Below, piece after piece: positions 54,988 through 64,000 of a stretch of 64,000 bases of DNA. Numbering within the stretch: position 1 is the stretch's first letter; each line of letters starts with the position of its first letter. The notes under the pieces are model-generated. The model was not told the DNA's origin. It ran no database searches and saw only the letters and a list, made by a program, of their open reading frames with translations. The stretch comes from Ananas comosus (Eukaryota; Streptophyta; Magnoliopsida; Poales; Bromeliaceae), in NCBI RefSeq assembly GCF_001540865.1, contig NC_033642.1, forward strand, positions 1,847,125-1,911,124, in the 5' to 3' direction. Both the position numbers and the translations under genes were made by a program.

Positions 54988-55205
54988 AACGACCTGACCC
55001 AAAACCAGCAGGTCAAAATGCTCAAGCTCAGTTATTAGTACTAACTCCTGATGTCCTCTGATACCAAATACAATGATCTTGTCCACTAACACCAACAATT
55101 TGTCGGACCAAAATCACCATCCCAAAATACTGAAGCCTAATTATTAGTCCTAATATACTAGTCATACTTTTCCACAATAGCTGATGTGAGACTATTAGGG
55201 TGATA
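54988..55205 (-). mobile_element. Decayed TRIM just downstream of the DUF3754 gene
   Basis: It keeps AACGACCTGACCC, AAAATGCTCAAGCTCAGTTATTAGTACTA, CTCTGATACCAAAT (primer-binding site on the minus strand) and a second LTR-like block, in the same order as the TRIM at 29002–29474. It begins about 200 bp after the stop codon and could lie in or near the 3' UTR. Confidence 0.6.
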
Positions 55206-55770
55206 TAATATTTATCTGAATTGGTTGTCAATTCTTTCTCTGATTCTTTTATATAGTAATATGTGTGATGGCATTTTTCGCCACTTATTGTACACAGACT
55301 GAGCAAAACCTGAAGTTAGACTTCAACTCTCAAGTTATTTTGAAGAAATTAGGTTCATATCACTTAGAGATTAAAGGATGTAAGACATTCTTGCTATTGC
55401 TAGTGGAATTTAGATTTAGGCTGATCCAAATAATCTTGCTTGGATGAGATTGTTGAATTGAAGTTGAAGATTGAGATTGGATGGACTTGTAAATTAAATG
55501 AAAGATCTCTTGCTGCTAGAGCAATATGGTCTCCAATCTCTACTGCAGTGGAAGAGCTGTAAAGAGTTTATTGATATAAGTAATTTTAGGACACAATAGG
55601 AGAAGTGAAAAATAAAATTGGATAAAAGATTGACATTTTATTTCAGTAATTAGAATTTATATAATTAAACCATGGTTATCTTAAGCTTCGTTTGAGATTA
55701 TGGAGAGATTCCGTTATATGTGGTGTAAAAGTATGATAAAAAAGAATAACATGTTTGTTTCTGTACATAA
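55206..55770. other. Spacer downstream of the DUF3754 gene
   Basis: The ORF at 55265–55447 has no recognised product. No repeat was identified. Confidence 0.45.
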
Positions 55771-56305
55771 CTAGACTGTTATACTATCGATAGCACGGGC
55801 CTCCGTGCTATCAAGTTGTTTTCGAATGCATATTTCAAATTAACGATCGGCTCCGTTAGACTTGATCTACACTATTGAAAATATTTGAAAACTAAATTTC
55901 ACAATTTTTCGACATTGTTTGGCTAGTGATCAAAATGTCTCAAAAAAGACAATTTTAATGGTTGATGTGATGCGTTTGTAAATTTAACGATGTAAAACAA
56001 TCCAAATCTGATAAAATTTTTATAGAAATTTTTTTTGCTATTTAAAGTAAGATTAGTATTTCTGATTTTAAATTCAAGTCTTTTATCATTATTTTTTGTA
56101 AAATTTTTATTTTCGGCTGTTCATTTTTAGACTACTAGTTTGATCGGTAAATAATGTCGAAAAATTATAAAATTTAGTTTTTAAATACTTTCAATATTGT
56201 AGATCAAGTCTAACGGAGCTGATCGTTAATTTGGAAGCCGCATCATCGAAAACAACTTGATAGTACGGAGGCTTCCGTGCTACCGATAGTATACCAGCCG
56301 AACTC
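55771..56305. mobile_element. Mutator-like foldback MITE, copy j
   Basis: The left end CTAGACTGTTATACTATCGATAG is mirrored by CTACCGATAGTATACCAGCCG. The tip arms GATAGCACGG/CCGTGCTATC (left) and GATAGTACGGA/TCCGTGCTACC (right) fold. Body core present (ACGATCGGCTCCGTTAGACTTG and its complement near 56200–56250). Confidence 0.8.
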
Positions 56306-56477
56306 TTCTAAATAAATATGTAATGTTATATTTTATATGTTCTCATAAAAAAAACACAGAAGCATTTCTCTGTGTTTTTCTTAAAGCACCATGTCATCAA
56401 AAACAAGATAATCACATTTCTTTTTTTCAAATAAAAGTACAATAAAAATATTTTTTTTATAATCATAATAAGATGTA

Positions 56478-56826
56478 AGGAAAACTTCAAAAACCTCCCC
56501 AGTGGTTTCGTAGTTTCTCACTTTGCCCCCCTGTGGTTTAAAATGTATCAAATTGCTCCCCTGTGGTTTCGTTTTTATCTTTTCGGTAGCTTTTTCGTTA
56601 ATATTTTATTAAATTATATACAAAAAATTTCAGATACCCATCTAGATTTATCAAATATTCATTTTAGTACCCTTTAATTTTAATTTTATCACTGATTTAA
56701 AAAAAAAAAATAATGAAATTGATAAGAAGAAGAGAAAAAAGAAACCACATAGGGGCAAATTGATATATTTTAACCATAGAGGGGCAAAGTGAGAAACTAC
56801 GAAACTACGGGAAGGATTTTTGAAGT
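56478..56826. mobile_element. Palindromic MITE, CTTCAAATACC family, copy 3
   Basis: The left end AAAACTTCAAAAACCTCCCC, TTTCTCACTTTGCCCCCCTG is mirrored by AGGGGCAAAGTGAGAAAC and GGATTTTTGAAGTTTTC on the right. Confidence 0.65.
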
Positions 56827-57415
56827 TTTCTCTAAGATATATATCTCTAAAAAAATATATATTTGATTGATTTTCGGCGCTACGTCACCAATATTTCCGG
56901 ACCATTCTAGAATTTTTCCATCCCCCTTGACATCCCCAACCATTCGCCATTTTTTCTAGTGGTTTCCGAGGATTGCGTTGTGGTGCCGCAACGATCTTTA
57001 CACCTGTCACTCCGCAGCATTCCCACAACATTTACCGCAACAACCCCTCCTTTTTAATCTCTCTCCCCCTCTCTCTCTCTCTCTCTCTCTCTCCCTCTAA
57101 ATCTCCATTAACCCATTTGGTTTGCTTCTCTTTTTCTTTATCATTCTATTTTGTTTTTAATGCTTTAATTTAATTAATAATTCATATGGTATGTTCGATG
57201 CATCATCGTCATGTGAAAGAATGTTTAGATGCTACCGAGCAATGAGGCAGGTTGCCCCTTTGCCGATTAAAAACCCAGGTGGCAATGGCGGTGTTGTGCT
57301 GCTCGGAAATTAAATCCTCTGCTTCTGCTTCTAGATAAAGCTGTGAGATTGATTCTCTATGAAGCAGGTTTTCTAGGGCTTTAGCACATGAGATCCATTC
57401 CCTTCATTTACTTCT
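56827..57415. other. Spacer with (CT)n at 57060–57096
   Basis: Somewhat GC-richer than its surroundings (56870–57360), possibly a decayed gene 5' region. No frame has a recognisable product; the ORF at 56973 crosses the CT tract. Confidence 0.35.
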
Positions 57416-57419
57416 TCTT

Positions 57420-57700
57420 TTTTTTTTTTTTCTTTCTATTATCCTCTTCTTTTTATTTTTTTTATTTTATTGGGTAAGGGTGTGTTTGATTTTCCGTAAA
57501 ATACACAAAAAAAAAAAATTACTTTTTGACTTGAAAATTATTTTGTTTTGCCGTAAAAAGTTTTTTTCGGAAAACTATTTTTCTTCTTTTTTTTTTTTTT
57601 TTCTTTCTATTAGCCTTTTTTTTGAACTTTTATTTTATTGGGTAAGTGTGTGTTTGGTACGCCGTAAAATGCACCAAAAATGATTTTTCGGTTTGAAAAT
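57420..57700. repeat. ~165-bp tandem duplication
   Basis: TTTTTTTTTTCTTTCTATTA..CCT, TTTATTTTATTGGGTAAG and TGTGTTTG.T...CCGTAAAATGCAC occur twice (about 57417–57545 and 57583–57700). GTGTTTG suggests a MITE end. The ORF 57480–57683 crosses it and is not coding. Confidence 0.6.
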
Positions 57701-58757
57701 TATTTTTCATGCGGTTGTTTTGAGGGTTTTTTAGTGTAATAGTCTTTTCCTAAACATTTATTCTAAAAGTAAATTTATTAAATTTTTATTTATAAATATA
57801 GTCTTATAAAAGCGGTGAATCNATTTGAAAAAAAATAAAGTATTTTTATTTTTCGCAGATTTTTGACGAAAAATAAAAACTCAAGTCGTATAAAATTTTT
57901 TTTCGATTATTCTTTTCTATGGAACCAAATAAAAATTTTTTTTTTTTCTTTCAACCGGTATTGGTGAAATTTTTTTTTTCTACAAACAAAATACTATAAA
58001 GTGTAAAAAAAAAAATTTCAGTCTTACGGACGACCAAAAACCCCCTAAACTTAAAAAAAAAGAAAAGGGGTCTTGTGATCTGTGTCTTTGTTTTGTGCGT
58101 GTTTTTAGTCAACTATGTTGAAATTTGGATTTTGAATTGGATTTGATTTATTCTCCGGTTAATTTGATACATATTCAATTTGGAGCTGGATGGTTAAATT
58201 TGGTTTTGAGATTAGGTATGGAATTGAGTTTAGATCAGAAATTTTTTTTTTAATTCACATATGGTGATGTGGGGACTATTGTGGGTGTCACATTATCTAA
58301 ATAACTTTATGTATAAAAAATTATAAAATTTGAAAATTTATTGTTAAGTATTAAATATATTTAATAATTAACAGTTAAAAAGAGATCATTTGTTGATTTA
58401 TAAAAAATCTGTCTAAAATTTAGGATTTTTATATAGAAATTTTTTAATTTAAGATTTTATCATCATAACTTATCGTTTCTAAGATGTTCTTGTATCTAAC
58501 GAAGGCAATAATTTCTACTTTGGCATTCTTCTTTTCTTGGGGATAAATTATATTTTTGGTTCTCAAACTGATTTGTAATATTTTGGTTCGTAAATTTTAA
58601 TTCACTATAATTTCTTACTCGAATTTTTTAAATTATTATAATTAAATTTTATATTTCAACTTATGCTAAATATTGTTGTGTTGCTGGCATAAAATTGATA
58701 TAGCAACGTTGTGGTTGATGATGTAATAATAATTAAGACGTTACATCATTTATATAT
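57701..58757. other. AT-rich spacer, no gene
   Basis: Long T/A runs and one undetermined base at 57822. The left TSD of the palindromic element closes it (58749–58757). Confidence 0.55.
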
Positions 58758-60958
58758 GGCTAATTTGTATAAAAAATCTATTAGTTTTGAGCTTTTACAA
58801 AATAGACCGTCTTTTTGGATTTTGCAGATTCGGAACGAGTTTTCAGAAAAATGACCAAACTACCTCTCTTTCAAAATGTATAAAAATTACATATTTTAAA
58901 TGCCTAGAAAAATACAACTGACAACTGTAAAGTCATAATAATTACATGTACCTTTTTCTTGAAACGAGAATACTCATTCAAGACAAAATAAAAAATGTAA
59001 TTAATAAGATGAAAAAGTGCAACATTCTCTCAAATAGTGTAACATTCTTTTCAAAGTAGTATAATATTTGTATAACTACTACAACATATGTATTGTTAAT
59101 ACACTTTTTGCATGATTTTTACACTAAATTACGTATAGTATAGTATATTACACAAAAATAATATAACATATTACAACATGCTATAAAAATTATACAATAT
59201 ATGTATAAACGGTATATATTTTATACTATTTGTACAGATATCTATACCATTTATATAAATATTGTGCTATTATGAGATGATGTTGCACTCTTTCTTTTTG
59301 AAAATTAAATTTTATTGCATATTAAATAAAATTTCAAATTTCTTGAAAATGGCAACTACAAAATCATAATTATATGTACCTTTTTCGTGAAATAAAAATT
59401 TTTATTCAAGAAAAAATAAAAAAATAAAATATAATTGATAAGATGAAAGAGTGCAATATGCTCTCAAATATGCAACATGCTTTTCTAAATAGTGCAATAT
59501 ATGCATTATTAATACATATTTTGCATCATTTTACACTAAATATGTATAGTTTAGTATATTACGCAAAAATAATATAATATATTTAGCATATTATAAAAAT
59601 AATACAATGTATGTATAAACGGTGATAATTTATACTATTTATACAGATATTTATACTATTTGTGTAAATATTGTACTATTATGAGATAATATTACACTAT
59701 TTAGATGTGTGTTGCACTTTTTTTTTGAAAATTAAATTTCATTGCACATTAAATAAAGTGTCAATTTTTTGAAAATGACAACTGTTAAGCCATAATTATT
59801 TGTACCATTTTCGTAGAACTAGAATTCTCATTCAAGACAAAATAAAAAAAATAAACTATAATTAATAAAATTAAAGAGTGCAATATCCTCTCAAAGAATG
59901 AAACATACTCTTCCAAATAATACAATATCTATATAAGTAGTGCAACATATATATTGTTAATACACATTTTGAATAATTTTTACCCTAAATTACGAATAAT
60001 ATAGTATATCACGTGAAAATAATATAATATATTACACTATACTATAATATTATACAATATATATATAAACGGTGCATATTTTACACTATTTGTATAAATA
60101 TTTATACAATTTATATAAATATTGCATTATTATGAGAGAATGTTGCACCATTAAAGTTTTCAAATATTACACCATTAGGAAAAACATGTTGCAGTATTTA
60201 AGAGAAAAACAACATTCTTTCATCTTATTAATTATCTTTTTTTTATTTTGCCTTGAATGAGAATTCTCGCTTTATAAGAAAGTTACATATAATTATGGCT
60301 TAGCAGTTGTCATTTTCAAAAAATTTGACACTTTATTTAATATGTAATAAAATTTAATTTTTTAAAAAAATAGTGCAACACACATCTAAATGATACAACA
60401 TTCTCTCATAATAATGCAACGTTTATACAAATGGTGTAAATATCTATACAAATAGTGAAAATATGCACCATTTATACATATATTGTATAATTATTAAAGT
60501 ATGTTGTAATATATTATATTATTTTTACGTAATATACTATATTATACGTAATTTAGTGTAAAAATTATACAAAATGTGTATTAACAATACATATGTTCTA
60601 TTACTTATACAGATATTGCACTATTTGGAAAAGGATGTTGCACTATTTGAAAGAATATTGCACTCTTTTATCTTATTAATTAAATTTTATTTTTTTATTT
60701 TATCTTGAATGAGGATTCTCGTTTTACGAGAAGGGTAATATAATTATGGCTTATCAGTTGTCATTTCTAAAAAAAATGACACTTTATGGCTTAGCAGTTG
60801 TATTTTTTTAGGCATTTAATGCATATATATTTTATGCAATTTGAAAGATGAGTAGTTTAGTTATCTTTCTGAAAATTCGGTCTGAATCTGTAAAATTCAA
60901 AAATGCGGCCTAATTTTGCAAAAGCTCAAAATTAATAGATTTTTTATGCACATTGGCC
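58758..60958. mobile_element. Large foldback element, 2.2 kb, repeats inside
   Basis: The left end GGCTAATTTGTATAAAAAATC and the reversed right end GGCCAATGTGCATAAAAAATC start inverted arms that stay similar for about 170 bp (TTTTGAGCTTTT.CAAAAT, GATTC.GA.CGA.TTTTCAGAAA). Flanks TTTATATAT (58749–58757) and TTTATATGT (60959–60967) match at 8 of 9. Inside, a ~430-bp unit (CATAATTA.ATGTACC.TTTTC, AAGAGTGCAA.AT.CTCTCAAA, ATTACACAAAAATAATATAA) is repeated in direct order (58905, 59350, 59790) and inverted toward the right end (60130–60780). No coding frame; TSD size suggests Mutator-like. Confidence 0.8.
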
Positions 60959-60967
60959 TTTATATGT

Positions 60968-61525
60968 CAGCTATTAATATATTTAGTCAAATGAATTGAA
61001 TTATGAACTTAATTAGAATTTGAATGTAACTCATGTTAATTTACGATTCATGAGTTACATGAGTTACATTCGATAATTTACAAAGTCATTGCATTTATAT
61101 TTGTTAAATATTATATTTTATTGAATAACATATAGACAAATGAAATTTAAACATGAGCGCAGAAGTTTAGTTGCATTGTGCATTATTGGTGCTAAGTTTA
61201 ATATATGCATATCAGTATATATTATTATCTAAATAATATCTGAATATACATTCACTCTATATCCGAATCCGAATTTATTTGGCGGATACAGTAATGAAAA
61301 TTTAGCACTCGGTGCATATTCGCGTTTAAATTCGCATTCGAAAAAAAATATGGATGCATGTATGATTTTGTCAAAATTTAGTTTTTTATCATATTTTTTG
61401 TTTATTTTATTATGAGTTTAATGTTAAAATTATATTTATATTTGTTAAATGTTAGATTTTATTGAATAAAATATAGTATATGAAATTTAAACAGGACTGC
61501 AGGAGTTTTGTTGTGTTATGTCTTA
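60968..61525. repeat. Spacer with a ~100-bp direct repeat
   Basis: TTATATTTGTTAAAT.TTA.ATTTTATTGAATAA.ATATAG..ATGAAATTTAAACA occurs at about 61090–61190 and 61430–61530. It also has an overlapping GAGTTACATGAGTTACATTCG motif at 61051–61071. No gene. Confidence 0.55.
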
Positions 61526-61909
61526 CTAGTGTAGCGCGATGCGGCATATATAATCATATTTGATTAAATTTAATAATATAAAAAATATTTTTAAATTTTT
61601 AGAATAGAATTTTAATTCAATGAAAACAACAAAAGATAAAAAATCTATAGGAGAAAAAAATTTATTACATAAAAATTGGACTCCTTTGTACCCTCGTTTA
61701 GGGTATTTTTTATTAACACCGACGATTTTGTGAAGTACCACAATGCCTTTTAACCCTTTTTTGGCAAGTCCATATCTTAGCCGATACTTTTCATTCTCCG
61801 AGGCCATTAAAGAAGAGGGATATACACCCTTTGTATAACTATATATTACAAATTTAAGTGGTCGAGATCGAATGAGGAAGATTGGGGCTAGGGTTAGAGT
61901 TTGACTCAC
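61526..61909 (-). other. Uncertain ORF, 127 aa
   Basis: An open minus-strand frame just downstream of the exon-like block at 61905–62032. The middle (RLRYGLAKKGLKGIVVLHKIV) looks protein-like, but the ends are AT-rich and hydrophobic in a non-specific way. It may be intron or 3' sequence of a decayed gene. Product not recognised. Confidence 0.2.
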
Positions 61910-62032
61910 CAGACCTTGACGACAAGGGCGAGGGCGGCGCGCCTGCGGGGCTTGAGATTGGAGCGGACGTAGTAAGTGAGGTCGTTGTCGAGGACGCCGT
62001 ATGCTGTGCCCACGAGCTCCTCGAGCAACGCC
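61905..62032 (-). pseudogene. Orphan exon-like fragment
   Basis: A sharply GC-rich block in AT-rich DNA. The minus strand reads EALLEELVGTAYGVLDND, then LTYYVRSNLKPRRRAALAL VVKVW, followed by a GTGAGT splice-donor-like sequence (TGGTGAGTC). The composition and donor suggest one exon of a host gene. I do not recognise the family. A preceding AG is present (CTGAG near 62036), but the upstream side is a minisatellite with no further exon. It could be a captured or left-behind exon, or the start of a gene whose other exons I missed. Confidence 0.45.
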
Positions 62033-62045
62033 TCTCAGAAAATAG

Positions 62046-62222
62046 AGACTAATGAAGCGGGAAGTCGAAGCAGCGACGTTATAGAAAAGAAATTAATGAG
62101 ACAGTAAGCCGAAGAAGCATACGTTACAGAAAAGGAATTAATGAAACGAGAAGCCGAAAAAGCAGACGTTAAAGGGAAATAATTAATGAAACGGAAAGCC
62201 GAAGAGGCAAATGTTACGAGAA
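62046..62222. repeat. 45-bp minisatellite, four units
   Basis: Units begin near 62050, 62094, 62139 and 62184 with TTAATGA.RCR.GAAGYCGAA, then RCA..CGTTA.AGAAA. The ~45-bp period keeps a reading frame (15 codons), which makes the overlapping minus-strand ORF look repetitive. Confidence 0.8.
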
Positions 62223-62321
62223 AGACGAGCGGTCGCAATGATTGGAGAGTAGAAATTTTGAGAATGAAAAACTATGGTGCTGCCACGTGACAAAAGCTTA
62301 TGAGAAATAATGTATGTACAT

Positions 62322-62350
62322 AGATATAGATATAGATATAGATATAGATT
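62322..62350. repeat. (GATATA)n microsatellite
   Basis: Five units of AGATAT in a TA-rich region. Confidence 0.8.
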
Positions 62351-62609
62351 TGCACTAGTTCTAATTCTTATATACATATTAATATATATTATTATTTGAA
62401 TAGTTTTTGAATGAAAATTTAATTCATATCTAAATCCGAATCTGGATCCATATTTAGTAGATATGATTACAAAAATTTAGTATTCAATATATATCCGCAT
62501 TGGAATTCATATCCGAAGAAAAAATATGAATGTGAATATGATAATATTCTACCATTTTCTCGCTTACTAAATAGGCCCATATATTGCTATACTATCTTGA
62601 GTACGTATA

Positions 62610-62935
62610 CTAGGTCTTGTTTGGATGTCAGAATGAGTTATTCAAGAATAACTTATTCGATACAAAATTTTTTTTAATATGATTGTGAAAAAGGAGTTTA
62701 ATATTTTGCTACTTAAAAGATCTTGGTATTCATAATTTGGTAGGACAATATATCTCACCGGCGATGTGATATGTTTTATAAAAAAAGAAAAACTTAAAAG
62801 TTGAATATAGCATATATTTTAAGACCTTGATCACACTTCTTATATACTAATTGTACAAACTTTTCAAATAAATTATAAAATATAGCGGACAAAATATATA
62901 TGCATCCAAACAGGATCTTATTGTATCCTTTGGAT
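62610..62935. mobile_element. TIR MITE related to 35355–41267
   Basis: The left end GGTCTTGTTTGGATGTCAGAATGAGTTATTC..GAATAACTTATTCG and the right end TGCATCCAAACAGGATC are inverted. The internal words AAAAGATCTTGGTATTCATAATTTGGTAGGA match the family in opposite orientation. Confidence 0.6.
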
Positions 62936-63012
62936 TCAAAATTTGAGCTAATTAATGAACAACTCCACGCATTCATGCAACTCAATTATATGTATAGAAA
63001 ATAAAAAAAATA

Positions 63013-63475
63013 AAAATGTACAGAGGCCCCCCTAAACTTTGGTTGTTTTATAAATAGGCATTTGAACTTTCATAATTTTATAAAATAGTTCAATAGATCT
63101 CTCTTTTTAATAGAAATAATTAATTACACAGCAATTTGGCTGTATATCTAGTATAAAATATTATGAAGTTTTAAAGCACAAAAGATTTTACTTTTTTACT
63201 TTAATATATAAAAATAATAATAAAATCAAAGTTACGACGTTCACTCTATTATTCAATCGCTTAATTATCCAAATTGGAATATAAAAATAGACTTTTTTTT
63301 AAAAATATTTTGATGTCTTACAAGATTTTGCATCGCATCTAATCAAAACAGCAATATAATTAATAACTTAGAGGGGCCTATTGAGCTGTTTGACAAAATA
63401 AATCAAAATTAAAAATTCATGTGCTTTTTTATGAAAGAACTAAAGTTTAAGGACTTTTTTGTACATTTTTCCCTA
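63013..63475. mobile_element. Foldback MITE-like element
   Basis: The left end AAAAATGTACAGAGGCCC..CTAAACTTTGGTT pairs with the reversed right end AAAAATGTACAAAAAAGTCC..TAAACTTTAGTT. Inner words GGGGCCTATTGAGCTGTTT mirror AATAGTTCAATAG. AT-rich centre, no ORF. Confidence 0.55.
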
Positions 63476-63495
63476 TGTAAAATAAATAAATAAAC

Positions 63496-64000
63496 GAGTG
63501 CGGCTAGTATGCTTATGGAAGGACGGAGGCCTCCGTGCTTCCAATTTGTTTTCGATGTTGGGACTTTCGAATCGACGATCGGCTCCGTTAGACTTGATCT
63601 AGAGTATTTAAAGTATCTAGAAAATAAATTTTGCGATTTTTCGATATCATTTGCCTAGTGATCGAAGGGGCTCAAAATCAACGGCTGAAAATAAAAATAT
63701 CACAAAATGTGATGATATGACATTAAAAATTTAGATCAAAGATANGCTGAAAATAAAAATATCACAAAATGTGATGATATGACATTAAAAATTTAGATCA
63801 AAGATATTGATCTTATTTTATATAGTATAAAGAATTTTCTATCAAAATTTTACGTGATTTGGATATTTCTACACCGTTAAACTTGCAACCGGCTCACCAC
63901 GGCCATTAAAATTATTGATTTTGAGCCCCTTTGATCACTGGGCAAATGATATCGAAAAATCGTGAAATTTATTTTCTAGATACTTCAAATACTCTAGATC
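63496..64000. mobile_element. Mutator-like foldback MITE, copy k, cut by window end
   Basis: It starts GAGTGCGGCTAGTATGCTTA with tip arms GGAAGGACGGAGG/CCTCCGTGCTTCC. The body is very like copy c (TTTTCGATGTTGGGACTTTC, GATCTAGAGTATTT). It contains an undetermined base at 63745 with a repeated block on both sides (see findings). Confidence 0.8.

Overview
This is a stretch of flowering-plant nuclear DNA, most likely from a monocot. The signs are GT–AG introns, GC-rich third codon positions in some exons next to very AT-rich spacers, a plastid rpoB fragment stranded in nuclear sequence, and a dense population of plant transposons (Ty1/copia, TRIM, Helitron, hAT, CACTA, Tourist-like, Mutator-like MITEs and a tRNA-derived SINE). 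I cannot name the species from the sequence alone. All exon coordinates, element borders and target-site duplications (TSDs) were read by eye.

Three protein-coding genes are well supported. (1) A pectinesterase with an N-terminal inhibitor-like region, + strand, about 16805–23518, four exons; the catalytic domain is intact but the first inhibitor helix is not visible. (2) A single-exon NDUFAF6-like complex I assembly factor, − strand, 24699–25613. (3) A DUF3754 (TMEM143-like) membrane protein, + strand, 34784–54779. I pieced its 14 exons together with matching splice phases into one open frame of 743 codons including stop. A GC-rich 66-codon ORF at 3336–3536 (−) is a plausible small membrane-protein gene. 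An orphan exon-like block lies at 61905–62032 (−).

Layout: 1–16.8 kb is transposon-rich spacer (LTR end, Tourist, CACTA, SINEs, a 2-kb hAT with a nested foldback MITE, organellar DNA, tandem TRIM units). 16.8–25.6 kb holds the pectinesterase and NDUFAF6-like genes. 25.6–34.5 kb holds foldback elements, a complete TRIM and a Helitron whose 3' end lies about 250 bp before the DUF3754 start codon. 34.8–54.8 kb is the DUF3754 gene. Its introns carry a 5.46-kb copia element with an internal inversion, a nested MITE/LTR-like insertion, several hAT MITEs and a Tourist-like element, yet every exon boundary stays in phase. 55–64 kb is spacer with foldback elements, a 2.2-kb palindromic element and minisatellites.

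The most unusual signal is a family of about a dozen Mutator-like foldback MITEs. Their bodies are alike, but their extreme tips are short hairpins whose sequence differs from copy to copy while self-complementarity is kept. The second is the copia element, whose 5' LTR, primer-binding site and gag have been flipped as one block relative to pol while the outer 5-bp TSD remains perfect.
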